DNA from: Streptomyces sp. CB01881
GTDB taxonomy: Bacteria; Actinomycetota; Actinomycetes; Streptomycetales; Streptomycetaceae
Length of the DNA: 46,277 nt
Direction: 5' to 3'
NCBI RefSeq assembly: GCF_002953255.1
Contig: NZ_CP026498.1
Span: 8,317,297-8,363,573, forward strand
In this document: positions 1 through 8,375 of the stretch, in pieces
Layout: the number at the start of each line of letters is the position of its first letter
How positions within the stretch are numbered: the first letter of the stretch is position 1
Notes under the pieces: model-generated
The model's database searches: none
What the model saw: only the letters and a program-made list of their open reading frames with translations
Told to the model about the DNA's origin: nothing
Made by a program: the position numbers and the translations under genes

Positions 1-1231
1 GCCTGGCGCGCGATGGTCCAGGCCCGCGAGGACGTCGTCGGCCTCGACTCGTCGGTGATCCTGGCCCGTGAGGTCTGGGAGGCCTCCGGCCACGTCGCCA
101 CCTTCAACGACCCGCTGACCGAGTGCCTCTCCTGCCACAAGCGCCACCGGGCCGACCACCTGGAGGAGAAGTACGAGGCCAAGCACGGCTTCCCGCCGCC
201 GAACGGCCTCATGGACATCAACTGCCCCGACTGCGGCACCAAGGGCTCCTTCACCGAGCCCCGGGAGTTCTCGGGCATGCTGAAGACCCACCTCGGCGTG
301 ACCGAGGAGGCCGGCGGCCTGGCGTACCTGCGCCCGGAGACGGCCCAGGGCATCTTCACCAACTTCAAGGCCGTCCAGACCACCTCGCGCAAGAAGCCGC
401 CGTTCGGCATCGCCCAGACCGGCAAGAGCTTCCGCAACGAGATCACCCCCGGCAACTTCATCTTCCGCACCCGCGAGTTCGATGGAGATGGAGTTCTTCG
501 TCAAGCCGGGCGAGGACGAGCAGTGGCACGACTACTGGCTCCAGCAGCGCTGGGACTGGTACGTCGACCTCGGTCTGCGGACCGAGAACATGCGCTTCTT
601 CGAGCACCCGAAGGAGAAGCTCTCCCACTACGCCAAGCGCACGGTGGACATCGAGTACCGCTTCAACTTCGGCGGCCAGGAGTTCTCGGAGCTGGAGGGC
701 GTCGCCAACCGCACCGACTACGACCTCACGGTGCACAGCGAGGCCTCCGGCCAGGACCTCAAGTACTTCGACCAGGAGTCCGGCGAGCGGTACTTCCCGT
801 ACGTCATCGAGCCGGCGGCGGGCCTCAACCGCGCCATGCTGGCCTTCCTGATCGACGCCTACTTCGAGGACGAGGCGCCCAACGCCAAGGGCGTCATGGA
901 GAAGCGCGTCGGCATGCGGCTCGACCCGCGCCTGGCCCCGGTCAAGGTCGCCGTGCTGCCGCTCTCGCGCAACGCCGACCTCTCGCCGAAGGCCCGCGGC
1001 CTCGCCGCCGACCTGCGCACCGCGTGGAACGTCGAGTTCGACGACGCCGGCGCGATCGGCAAGCGCTACCGCCGCCAGGACGAGATCGGCACGCCGTTCT
1101 GCGTCACCGTCGACTTCGACACCCTTGAGGACAACGCGGTGACCGTGCGCGACCGCGACACCATGTCGCAGGAGCGGGTCTCGCTGGACCAGGTGAAGTC
1201 GTACCTGGCGGCGCGGCTGATCGGCTGCTGA
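1..1231 (+). pseudogene. glyS: glycyl-tRNA synthetase, 5'-truncated by window and frameshifted
   Basis: Class II aminoacyl-tRNA synthetase that charges tRNA-Gly in the cytoplasm. The gene enters from the left edge (about 50 N-terminal residues are outside). Frame 1 reads through the family segments REDVVGLDSSVILAREVW, ECLSCHKRHRADHLEEKYEA and RPETAQGIFTNF up to FRTREF at about 480. The family then continues EQMEMEFFVKPG, but here the sequence jumps to another frame at 482 (MEMEFFVKPGEDEQWH) and runs normally to the TGA at 1229-1231. Five bases encoding most of E-Q are missing between two GA dinucleotides. The second half has the motif 2/3 and anticodon-binding regions (LAPVKVAVLPLS). As written no full-length enzyme is made. 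Because GlyRS is normally essential, a sequencing or assembly indel, or a second glyS copy, is likely. Identification is firm; the broken state is what is seen. Confidence 0.93.
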
Positions 1232-1248
1232 CGTCCGGTTCTGCTCCG

Positions 1249-1286
1249 GGGAGCCCCCGTTCGCCTTCGGGCGGGCGGGGGCTCCC
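1249..1286. terminator. bidirectional hairpin terminator between glyS and the next gene
   Basis: Perfect 11-bp stem GGGAGCCCCCG / CGGGGGCTCCC with a 16-nt loop, 18 nt after the glyS stop. The gene on the other side is convergent, so the hairpin probably serves both. There is no clear U-tract, which is common in high-GC actinobacteria. Confidence 0.8.
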
Positions 1287-1309
1287 TGCGTCCTGCAGGG
1301 GCCGGCTCC

Positions 1310-2683
1310 CTAGCGCCTCCCCCAGCGGGAGCGGGGCGGGGCGGCCTGGGTCGTCGGCAGGCCGGCCGTGCGGAGGGCGGCGAGGGTGCTGCGGTGGCGG
1401 ACCTCGTCCGCGGTCAGGGCGGCCAGCAGGGCGCCGTACAGCTCCCGGTGCGGCTCCAGGGCGGCGGCCAGTCCGACCAGTTCGTCCGGCGGGCGCAGCG
1501 CCGCCAGGTCGTGCAGCAGGGCGGCGGGCAGCGGGGCGGGGAGCGAGCCGGCCAGCGCGGCGAGATCGGCGGTGGGCCGGCCCGCGGCCTGGCGCAGCAG
1601 CGCCCGGGCGTCGCCGGACCGGCCGCCGCGCTCCAGTGCGGTGGCGAGCGCGGCCAGTTCGGCGGTCGGTGCGGATCCCCACTCCCAGAGCAGGGTGGCG
1701 CCGTCCGCGTGCTGCCCGGCCCGCTCCAGCGCCGCCAGCAGGGCGGGCAGGGCGGCCACCGGGTAGCTCCACAGGGCGTGGAACAGCTCGGCCGCCTCGG
1801 CGGCCAGCCCCGCCTGGCGCAACTCGGCGAGCGTGCCGGCGGCCTGTGCGGGGGTGCTCCGGGCCGCGCCGCGGGCCAGCAGGAGGGAGGCGTCGGGCGG
1901 GCCGCCGCGGGCGAGCAGGCCCGTCAGGTGGGCGGTGTCCTGCGGGAGGAGCAGGGTGGCCGCCTCCTCCAGCAGGGCGGTGTACGCGTGGGCGGCGCCC
2001 TGGCGGTGCAGGGCGCTCACCTGTTCGGCGAGGGCGGCGAGTTCGGCGGGGGAGCGGCGGCGGGGGCCCTGGGTGCTCTGGGGGATCGGCGGCGGAGGGG
2101 GTGCCGCCGTGGCCCCTGCGGTCTCCGTGGGCCGGGGCTGGGGCTGGGGCTGGAACTCGGATCGGGGCTGGGGCTGGGGCTGGGGCTGGGGCGGGAGCTG
2201 GGAGTGCGGCGGCGGTTGAAGCTGGGGCTGTGGCTGGGGCCTGCCGAAGCGGGCCCCGGTGGCGGGGGGTGCCGGTTGTGGCGTTCCGGGGGCGGGCGCT
2301 TCCTCGTACACGCTGTCCGGGAAGTGGGCCCCGGCGGGCTGACGGGGCGCGGGGCCGGCCTGCCGCGACGCGGGGCCGCCCTGCCGCGGGGCCGGCTGGC
2401 GCAGGCGGCCCTCCAACGCGGTGAGCTGCTCGGTCAGTTCGATGCAGCGCGCGCCGAGGTCCTCGCGCAGCGTCCGCGCCTGGTCCAGCTGCCGCAACAG
2501 CTCCCCGTCCGGCCGCTGCCGCTCCGGGAGGGCCCGCACGGCCTCCCTGAGGCGGCGTTCGCGCTGGTTGGCGTACTGCCTGGCCCGGAATAACTCGTCC
2601 AGCTCCGCTCGGAGCTCAAGTGCGTCCTGCTCGCTCTCGCCGATGTGCCCGGTTGTTGGTTGTTCTGTGTGACGTATCCGCAT
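1310..2683 (-). CDS. hypothetical protein: N-terminal coiled coil, Pro/Gln linker, C-terminal helical repeats
   Basis: 457 aa, ATG start at 2683. I do not recognise a named family. Three parts can be seen. Residues about 15-95 are charged and heptad-rich (ELRAELDELFRARQYANQRERR and so on), likely a coiled coil. Residues about 95-205 are low-complexity Pro/Gln/Ala, with runs of PQPQPQ. Residues about 205-445 are Ala/Leu-rich helices in repeating pairs (for example LAEQVSALHRQGAAHAYTALLEEAA and AALERAGQHADGATLLWEW), resembling a TPR/PPR-like alpha solenoid. No signal peptide or membrane segment is seen. It is convergent with glyS and about 70 bp upstream of the next minus-strand stop. A scaffold or protein-interaction role is only an inference from the architecture. 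Confidence 0.75.
   Translation of the reverse strand: MRIRHTEQPTTGHIGESEQDALELRAELDELFRARQYANQRERRLREAVRALPERQRPDGELLRQLDQARTLREDLGARCIELTEQLTALEGRLRQPAPRQGGPASRQAGPAPRQPAGAHFPDSVYEEAPAPGTPQPAPPATGARFGRPQPQPQLQPPPHSQLPPQPQPQPQPRSEFQPQPQPRPTETAGATAAPPPPPIPQSTQGPRRRSPAELAALAEQVSALHRQGAAHAYTALLEEAATLLLPQDTAHLTGLLARGGPPDASLLLARGAARSTPAQAAGTLAELRQAGLAAEAAELFHALWSYPVAALPALLAALERAGQHADGATLLWEWGSAPTAELAALATALERGGRSGDARALLRQAAGRPTADLAALAGSLPAPLPAALLHDLAALRPPDELVGLAAALEPHRELYGALLAALTADEVRHRSTLAALRTAGLPTTQAAPPRSRWGRR
2134..2195 (+). repeat. (GGGGCT)n tract with G-quadruplex potential
   Basis: Two clusters of hexamer GGGGCT: three copies at 2134-2151, then four copies plus GGGGCGGG at 2164-2195. The second cluster has five runs of four G separated by CT. 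The tract encodes the PQPQ linker of the minus-strand gene, so the G-rich strand is the template strand. Confidence 0.8.
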
Positions 2684-2751
2684 GATCGCCGCACCCTATC
2701 CATCTCGACCCTGATTGCGGGTCATCCTGGCGTCGGTATACGGCTGCCGAG

Positions 2752-3870
2752 TTACGGGAGTGCGTCCAGCGGTTGGCGAGTCGCATCCAGGGCCGCACAG
2801 GTGGCGGTGGCGGCGAGGAGCCCGACGACGGCCGCCGGGAGCAGGGCGGCCTCGTAGTACGGCGCCGGGAACCAGAGGACGGCCAGGGCGCCGGCGCCCG
2901 CACCGGCGACGGCGGGGAGTGCGAGCCGGACCGCGTGCCCGGCCACGGCGGCGAGCAGCACCACGGCGCCCGCCGCAGCGGCGACCCAAGGGGTGCCGAA
3001 GCTGCCGGCGTACCGGATGGCGAGGGCGGGGACGAGGAACAGCGCGAGGCCCCGGCCGAGGGTGTGCGAGAGCGCCGTGACGCGCGGGCCGGGAAGCTCC
3101 TCGTACCGCGAGGCGAAGGTGGTCGCGACGAGCACGGCCGGCACGGTGAGCGTGCTCTCCAATCCGGGGCCGAGGCGGGCGAGGTTGTAGAGCAGGACGC
3201 TGTCGTACAGCGTCAGCATCAGATGGCCGTACGCCCAGAGGTCGACCGCGAAGACGAGCGGCCGGGGGGCGTACGGCGTGGTGTCGGGCTCCCGTCCCGC
3301 GATCCAGGCGAGGAGCGGCGGGGTGACGACCGCCGACAGCACCCGGATGACGATGTCGTCCACCGTGTACGGGTTGCGGAGGTCCCACTCGACCGCGCAG
3401 AACGCGACGGTGTACGAGGCCGCGGCGAGCGGGAGCAGTGGCGAGCAGGCCACCCGGACGTACAGCACCCGGTCCAGCCGGCGCAGCACCGCGGCGAACG
3501 AGAGGAGCACGAGCGGGAGTTCGAGGAACGCCTGGACGCGGAGGACGGACGGCGCGAGCAGTCCGGGCGCGGGCGTGTGCGCGGCGAACCAGTCGACGAC
3601 CGGGTTGTCGCGCGGCACGTCGAACCAACCGGGCGGCAGGTACCGCGCGATGAACTCGGTGCTCCCCCCGTGCACCCGCTGGACGTAGACGGCGAAGGCC
3701 AGTTGGTTGACGAGGATCAGCGCCACCACGATCGCGAGCAACGCCTCCGGCCCGGGCACGCCTCCGCGCCCGGGCCGGACCTCCCGTCTCAACGCCCGTG
3801 GCGTGACGGCCAGGGCGGCGACGGCCGACACGACCACCGCGGCGTCCAGGACGTGCGCGACGGTGCTCAC
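2752..3870 (-). CDS. polytopic membrane protein of unknown function
   Basis: 372 aa from a GTG at 3870, chosen because it overlaps the upstream NADAR stop as GTGA (translational coupling). The first residues are VSTVAHVLDAAVVVSAVAALA. About 8-9 hydrophobic segments are visible, for example ALLAIVVALILVNQLAFAV, FLELPLVLLSFAAVL, ALFLVPALAIRYAGSFG and VAAAAGAVVLLAAVAGHAV. Short polar loops include GREPDTTPYAPRPLVFAVDLWAYG and RNPYTVDDI. No catalytic motif is recognised. The overlap with the NADAR gene predicts one mRNA and possibly a linked role, but no function can be assigned from sequence. Confidence 0.85.
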   Translation of the reverse strand: MSTVAHVLDAAVVVSAVAALAVTPRALRREVRPGRGGVPGPEALLAIVVALILVNQLAFAVYVQRVHGGSTEFIARYLPPGWFDVPRDNPVVDWFAAHTPAPGLLAPSVLRVQAFLELPLVLLSFAAVLRRLDRVLYVRVACSPLLPLAAASYTVAFCAVEWDLRNPYTVDDIVIRVLSAVVTPPLLAWIAGREPDTTPYAPRPLVFAVDLWAYGHLMLTLYDSVLLYNLARLGPGLESTLTVPAVLVATTFASRYEELPGPRVTALSHTLGRGLALFLVPALAIRYAGSFGTPWVAAAAGAVVLLAAVAGHAVRLALPAVAGAGAGALAVLWFPAPYYEAALLPAAVVGLLAATATCAALDATRQPLDALP

Positions 3871-4445
3871 CGCGCCAGCCGGGTACGGGCCTCCATCAGG
3901 GCGAACCCGAGCAGGTTCTCCCCGCGCCAGTCGGCCGGCCGCTGCGCACGCTCGTCGTCGGCGGCGAGTCCGATGCCCCAGAGCCGGTCCACCGGGCTGG
4001 CCTCGACCAGGACGCGGTTCGCCGTGCCGAGGAGGTACGCGCGCAGTGCCTCGTCCTGCCCGAACTTGGCGACGTTCCCCTCGGTGACCAGCTCGAACCG
4101 CCCGGCCGCCCAGGCGGGTTCGTCGAACCCCTTGACCATCCGGCCGAGCTTCTTCGCCTCGGCGGGGGTGCGGGCCGCCAGGATGTGCGGCACGATCGCC
4201 TCGTCCCCGAACATCCGCGCCTTGCCCGCCATCATCCAGTGCTCGGCGCTGGCGTACGCCACCCCGTCGACGCTGAACCCGGACGGCCACCACTGGCTGA
4301 GCGACCCCGGCCCGACCGACCCGTCCCGCTGCGGCCGGTGGCCCCAGAACATCAGCCACTTCGGCTGCGCGCCGGCCGCGATCGCTGCCGTCAACTCCGC
4401 GCGGTTCCGGGCGTCGAGTGGGTCCCCCGTGTACGTGCTGCTCAT
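3867..4445 (-). CDS. NADAR family protein (YbiA-like N-glycosidase / ADP-ribose-processing fold)
   Basis: 192 aa. The ATG at 4445 (MSSTYTGDPLDARN) is preceded by AGGA about 9 nt upstream; a longer frame to 4496 lacks this support. Family hallmarks are visible: FWGHRPQRDG; SLSQWWPSGFSVDGVAYASAEHWMMAGKA; EGNVAKFGQDEALRAYLLGT; LVEASPVDRLWGIGL; and WRGENLLGFALMEAR. In the family, members cleave N-glycosidic bonds of riboflavin-pathway intermediates (YbiA/RibX type), and others remove ADP-ribose from guanine in DarT-NADAR toxin-antitoxin systems. No DarT-like toxin gene is adjacent, so housekeeping metabolite repair is the safer guess. Its stop overlaps the start of the membrane protein downstream by 4 nt. 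Confidence 0.92.
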   Translation of the reverse strand: MSSTYTGDPLDARNRAELTAAIAAGAQPKWLMFWGHRPQRDGSVGPGSLSQWWPSGFSVDGVAYASAEHWMMAGKARMFGDEAIVPHILAARTPAEAKKLGRMVKGFDEPAWAAGRFELVTEGNVAKFGQDEALRAYLLGTANRVLVEASPVDRLWGIGLAADDERAQRPADWRGENLLGFALMEARTRLAR

Positions 4446-4537
4446 ATCGTCATCCTGACATGAAGGGGGTGGGCGGTGCCAGCGCTTTCCCCGCACGCCG
4501 GTTGCGGCCGGGGCCCTCGGAGCGGAATCATCGCCGT

Positions 4538-4975
4538 GTGTTCGAGATCCTCCCCGGTGTCGGCCTCCGCCTGCCCGGCCGCGCGGGCGTGCTCCGCTTC
4601 GGCGACGACGAGCGGACCGCGCAGTGGGCCGTCGCCACCGTCGCGGACGTGCGCGAGGGGTGGGTCTGCGGGGCGGGCTGGTCGTTCACGGCGGAGTACG
4701 AGGGTCTCCGGCTCGGCGTCCTCGGTGACGTCGGCGACCGCCACGGCCGCTACGAGGACGTTCCCGGCCTGGCGGGCGTCGACCTCACCCGGGACCCTCT
4801 CTGCCTGACCGCCCCGGTGGTCCTCGACGGCATCGACCTCTTCGGTCACCCGAGTGCCGAGGTCCTGGACGCGCTCGGCGACAACCTCCCCCCGGCCGTC
4901 CGCCTCCGCGGCGACGGCCACCACTTCACCACCATCCGGCTCGACGCGGAACGCGTGCCGGCCAGGGACACCTGA
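4538..4975 (+). CDS. small hypothetical protein
   Basis: 145 aa from the GTG at 4538 (VFEILPGVGLRLPGRAGVLRFGDDERTAQW). The frame stays open upstream to 4418, but that part is low-quality sequence overlapping the divergent NADAR start. A GGAG lies about 15 nt upstream, rather far for an RBS. The protein is acidic, soluble and Gly/Leu-rich with alternating beta-like segments (WVCGAGWSFTAEYEGLRLGVLGDVG) and ends HFTTIRLDAERVPARDT. I do not recognise a family. It is divergent from NADAR and followed by the terminator of the next minus-strand gene. Codon use matches the neighbours, so it is probably a real gene. Confidence 0.7.
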   Translation: MFEILPGVGLRLPGRAGVLRFGDDERTAQWAVATVADVREGWVCGAGWSFTAEYEGLRLGVLGDVGDRHGRYEDVPGLAGVDLTRDPLCLTAPVVLDGIDLFGHPSAEVLDALGDNLPPAVRLRGDGHHFTTIRLDAERVPARDT

Positions 4976-5146
4976 GGGCCGGAGCGGGACGTCGGACTCG
5001 CCGGCTTCCCGCTCCGCACCGGTGGTGGCGTCGTCGGGAGAGGCGGACGCCCGCGGTGGGACGGCGTGTTCGCACCGGAGGTCCGGAGGCTTGGAGACCC
5101 GGGGGCCTGGAGCCCCGGGGCCCACTGCCCCGGCCCGCGGAAAGCG

Positions 5147-5176
5147 GCGTGCCCCGGCCGGTGGGCCGGGGCACGC
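5147..5176 (-). terminator. hairpin terminator of the ALF-repeat gene
   Basis: Perfect 13-bp stem GCGTGCCCCGGCC / GGCCGGGGCACGC with loop GGTG. It begins 21 nt past the stop of the minus-strand gene ending at 5198. Confidence 0.8.
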
Positions 5177-5197
5177 TGTAGCCGGGGGGAGCCGGGG

Positions 5198-6535
5198 TCA
5201 GCTCCCGGTGGCCTGGCGGCGGCGGGAGACGGCGACCAGGGCCGCGCCCGCGGCGACGGCCGCGGCGGCGCCGCCGGCCTCCCAGCCGAGGTCGTCGCCC
5301 GCGCCGGTGGCGGCGAGCCGGCCGGAGGCCGCGGTGGTCGTCGTCCAGGCGGCGGCCGGCGCGTGGGCCGAGGCCGGGTTGGTGCCGGTGGTCGAGACGT
5401 TGGCGGCGGTCTGGACGGTCGTGCCGGTGCCAACGCCAGTACCGGCGCCCTGGGCGGCCTGGTCGGGCTGCGGGGCCGGCTGGGTGGGCTTGGCGGCGGC
5501 CGCGGCGTTGGCCTCGTCCTCGGCGCGGGCCGTGTACTGGCCCTCCTTGAGGAACTTGACGACATCCGCGTAGGTGCCGTCGAGCGCGGCGCCGGCGGCC
5601 TTCCTGACGGCGGGGCCGCCGGCCTCCAGGAGCTGGGAGACCTTCACCCGGTCGTCGCTCTCGCGCAGGGCCGGCAGCTCGACGTCGAGGAAGCGGCGGA
5701 CGTCCTCGGGCGTGCCGCTCAGCGCCTTCTGCGCGGCGGCGTTGACCCGCGGGCCGGTCTCCTTGTTGGCGATGATGACGAGCACCGCGACCCGGTCGTC
5801 CTCGGCGCGGGCCTTGGGCAGGTCCTCGTCGAAGAGCTTGTGGAGGGCTTCGGCGGTGTTGATCCGGAGAGCCTTGTCGACGGCCTCCTTGACGGAGCGC
5901 CCGCCCGCGTCGGCGATCTGCACCGCCTTCAGCCGGAGGTCGGACGTGCGGGCTTCCTCCAGGCCGGTCGCCAGGAACTGGCGCAGCTCGACGGCGCTGC
6001 CCTTGAGGGCCTTCTCGGCGGCCTCGCGGACGCCGCGGCCCGTCTCCTTGTCGGCCAGGATGCGCTCCACCGCGGCTCGGTCGTCGTCCTCGGCGCGGGC
6101 CGTGTACTGGCCCTCCTTGAGGAACTTGACGACGTCGGCGTAGGTGCCGTCGAGTGCGGCGCCGGCGGCCTTCTTCACGGCGGGGCCGCCCGCGGCCATG
6201 ATCTGGGCGAGCTTGACCCGGTCGTCGTCCTGGCGCTGCTTGTCCAGCTCGACCTCGAAGAAGTGGCGCAGGTCGACGGCGCTGCCCTTGAGGGCCTTCT
6301 CGGCGGCCTCGCGGACGCCGCGGCCCGTCTCCTTGTCGGCCAGGATGCGCTGGATCTCCGCGCGGTCCCGGTCCTCCTGGGTGGTGTCGTGGTCCCCGGC
6401 GGGGTCGGACGCCGTGTCAGGACCGGACAGCCCGGTGGGCTTCGGCTGGTCCGCGGCGGACGCCATCGAGGGGAACAGGACGGTGGGGGCCAGCACAGCC
6501 GCGGCGAGGACAGCGGACGCCCGGGGCAACTTCAT
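5198..6535 (-). CDS. secreted ALF-repeat protein with LAATG (class E sortase-type) sorting signal
   Basis: 445 aa, ATG at 6535 (MKLPRASAVLAAAVLAPTVL); an in-frame TTG at 6538 is less likely. The signal peptide ends near SMASAADQP. Residues about 60-345 are a chain of short ALF repeats (about 45 aa): D-R-x2-V/I-x2-I-L-A, then G-x-V-R-x-A-A-x-K-A-L-x-G-x4-L-x-x-F-L. Two recur almost identically (DKETGRGVREAAEKALKGSA; GAALDGTYADVVKFLKEGQY). A Thr/Ala/Pro-rich wall-spanning region follows, then RLAATGAGDD, one hydrophobic helix and the tail SRRRQATGS. This is the LAXTG-helix-basic-tail pattern recognised by streptomycete class E sortases, so covalent attachment to peptidoglycan is expected. Ligand and function are unknown. 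Confidence 0.92.
   Translation of the reverse strand: MKLPRASAVLAAAVLAPTVLFPSMASAADQPKPTGLSGPDTASDPAGDHDTTQEDRDRAEIQRILADKETGRGVREAAEKALKGSAVDLRHFFEVELDKQRQDDDRVKLAQIMAAGGPAVKKAAGAALDGTYADVVKFLKEGQYTARAEDDDRAAVERILADKETGRGVREAAEKALKGSAVELRQFLATGLEEARTSDLRLKAVQIADAGGRSVKEAVDKALRINTAEALHKLFDEDLPKARAEDDRVAVLVIIANKETGPRVNAAAQKALSGTPEDVRRFLDVELPALRESDDRVKVSQLLEAGGPAVRKAAGAALDGTYADVVKFLKEGQYTARAEDEANAAAAAKPTQPAPQPDQAAQGAGTGVGTGTTVQTAANVSTTGTNPASAHAPAAAWTTTTAASGRLAATGAGDDLGWEAGGAAAAVAAGAALVAVSRRRQATGS
5514..6351 (-). repeat. nucleotide-identical internal duplications in the ALF gene
   Basis: 5514-5563 equals 6084-6133 exactly (50 bp, offset 570 bp = 190 codons). 5988-6066 equals 6273-6351 exactly (79 bp, offset 285 bp = 95 codons). 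Flanking copies are diverged only a little. Both offsets are multiples of a two-repeat unit of 95 codons, so the gene grew by in-frame duplication of that unit, or was homogenised by conversion. Confidence 0.88.
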
Positions 6536-6672
6536 CAAGCAGACCTGCTTCTCATGGGGAGATCACGGGGAAGGTTCGTGAACCTGCACAGCATAGATCG
6601 TTCTGGCTGCTCGGCATATCAACTATTCGGCGGGGTGGGTTCGTTCAGGATGTTACGGACAACTGCCGACAA

Positions 6673-6722
6673 ACGGCGCCGCGCCCGCCCGCCCCGTCGG
6701 GGGCAGGTGGGCGCGGCGCCGT
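6673..6722 (-). terminator. hairpin terminator of the MFS gene
   Basis: Perfect 14-bp outer stem ACGGCGCCGCGCCC / GGGCGCGGCGCCGT enclosing a smaller GCCCC/GGGGC hairpin. It starts 25 nt after the minus-strand stop at 6747. Confidence 0.8.
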
Positions 6723-6746
6723 CCGTGACCCGGCCGTCCGGGGCCG

Positions 6747-8306
6747 TCAGCCGATGGACCGGGGGAGACGCGTGGTCAGGTACAGGATGGTGAAGGATCC
6801 CAGGAGCTGGATGCCGAGGCAGAGGGCCAGGGTGCGGTCCATGCCCAGCGTCGAGGAGAGGGCCAGGTAGAGGCTGCCCAGGGTGGCCACGCCGAGGGCG
6901 AGGCTGGACTGCTGGCCGGTGGCGAGGACGCCGCTGCCCACACCGGCGCGGTCGGCGGGGACCTTGGAGAGGACGACGCGGAACAGCGGGGTGCCGATCA
7001 GGCCCTGGCCGATGCCGGCAAGGGCGACACCGGGGGCCATCCGCAGCGGCGAGAAGTGCTGCCAGTCCGCGAGGACGGTGAGCGCCAGGGTGGCGAGGCC
7101 CAGGGCCTGCACCACGGCCCCGGCCGTGAGGACGCGGCTGCCGAAGCGGCCGATCAGGCGGGGGCCGGACAGCGAGGCGGCGAAGTAGCCGACGGCCATC
7201 GGGACGAGCGCCCAGCCGGCCGCGACCGGCCCGAGGTGGAGGCCCTGCTGGAGGGCGACGGCGATCACGAACATGAAGCCGCCGAAGCCGCCGAAGTAGG
7301 GGAGCGCGATGCCGAGGCCGCGCCGCATCTCCGGGATCCGCAGCAGGCTGGGCGGCACCAGCGGGGTGGCACCGCGGCGTTCGGCGCGCAGCTCGACCAC
7401 GCCGAACGCGACCGCGAACACCGGGAAGAGCGCGAGCAGCAGCCAGGACCAGAGCGGCCAGCCGGCGGCGCGGCCCTCCATCAGCGGGACGAGCAGGGCG
7501 AGCAGGGTGGCGGTGAGCAGCAGCGTTCCGGGGACGTCCACGCGGGCGGCCTGCTCGGCGCGGCTCTCGGGGACGTAGCGGACGGCCAGGACGAGGGCGA
7601 GCAGGGCGAACGGGACGTTCAGCAGGAAGACGGAGCGCCAGCCGCTTCCGAACAGGTCGGCGGCGACCAGCATCCCGCCGAGGACCTGCCCGATCACCAC
7701 CGAGATGCCGCCGACCGCGCCGTAGACGGAGAGCGCGCGGCCGCGGCGTGCGCCGTGGGTGGCGGCGGTGATGGTGCCGAGCACCTGGGGGATGAGCAGG
7801 GCGGCCGAGGCGCCCTGGGCGGCGCGGGCGGCGACCAGGGTCCAGGCGCCGGGGGCGAGTCCGCAGGCGAGCGAGGTCAGGGCGAAGGCGGCGGCGCCGA
7901 CGACGAACAGCCGGCGGCGGCCGAAGATGTCGCCGAGCCGCCCGCCGAGGACCAGCAGCACGGCGAAGGCGATGCCGTAGCCGGCGGCCACCAGCTCCAG
8001 GACGGCGGGGCCCGCGGCGAGGTCGTGGTCGATGGTGGGCAGGGCGACGTTGACGATGAAGAAGTCGAGCATCGGCAGGAAGGCGCCGAGCAGCACGGTG
8101 ACCAGCCCGGCGGTGCCGAGGACGGAGCCCGGGGCGGCCGCGGCGGAGCCCTTCCCGGAGGTCCTGGTGGAGGCCTGGGCGGAGCTCTCGGCGGAGGGCC
8201 TCGGGGAGGGGGCGGAGTCCGGGGCGGCGGAGGCGGCGGTGGCCGGTCCGGCGGGACGGGCGGTTGCGGCGACGGTGGTCTTGGCGACGGCGAGTTGTGG
8301 GGTCAC
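6747..8306 (-). CDS. MFS transporter, DHA2 (EmrB/QacA) drug:H+ antiporter family
   Basis: 519 aa, GTG start at 8306; the nearby ATG at 8313 is in another frame. An Ala/Ser/Pro-rich cytoplasmic tail of about 60 residues comes first. Fourteen membrane helices typical of DHA2 exporters follow. TM1 carries the family acidic residue in LLGAFLPMLDFFIVNVALPTI. Motif A is GGRLGDIFGRRRLFVVG, motif B is ARAAQGASAALLIPQ, and motif C in TM5 is GAVGGISVVIGQVLGGMLV. The likely role is proton-driven efflux of a small toxic compound or antibiotic across the cytoplasmic membrane. It diverges from an XRE regulator; the 101-bp gap holds two palindromes. The substrate cannot be told from sequence. Confidence 0.95.
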   Translation of the reverse strand: MTPQLAVAKTTVAATARPAGPATAASAAPDSAPSPRPSAESSAQASTRTSGKGSAAAAPGSVLGTAGLVTVLLGAFLPMLDFFIVNVALPTIDHDLAAGPAVLELVAAGYGIAFAVLLVLGGRLGDIFGRRRLFVVGAAAFALTSLACGLAPGAWTLVAARAAQGASAALLIPQVLGTITAATHGARRGRALSVYGAVGGISVVIGQVLGGMLVAADLFGSGWRSVFLLNVPFALLALVLAVRYVPESRAEQAARVDVPGTLLLTATLLALLVPLMEGRAAGWPLWSWLLLALFPVFAVAFGVVELRAERRGATPLVPPSLLRIPEMRRGLGIALPYFGGFGGFMFVIAVALQQGLHLGPVAAGWALVPMAVGYFAASLSGPRLIGRFGSRVLTAGAVVQALGLATLALTVLADWQHFSPLRMAPGVALAGIGQGLIGTPLFRVVLSKVPADRAGVGSGVLATGQQSSLALGVATLGSLYLALSSTLGMDRTLALCLGIQLLGSFTILYLTTRLPRSIG

Positions 8307-8333
8307 GGGTCATACGATCCGCCGTCCGCCAAC

Positions 8334-8375
8334 CTGGTACCAGAGTGTGGTTATCCAGGTATAAGAAGTACCTGG
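8334..8375. promoter_or_regulatory. paired palindromic operator between MFS exporter and XRE regulator
   Basis: CTGGTACCAG (perfect 10-bp palindrome, 8334-8343), then arms CCAGGTA (8355-8361) and TACCTGG (8369-8375) around a 7-nt spacer. All half-sites share the core CCWGGTA or its complement. A TATAAG -10-like hexamer at 8360-8365 lies inside the second palindrome, so bound protein would occlude the promoter. The likely ligand is the adjacent XRE regulator (inferred). Confidence 0.7.
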
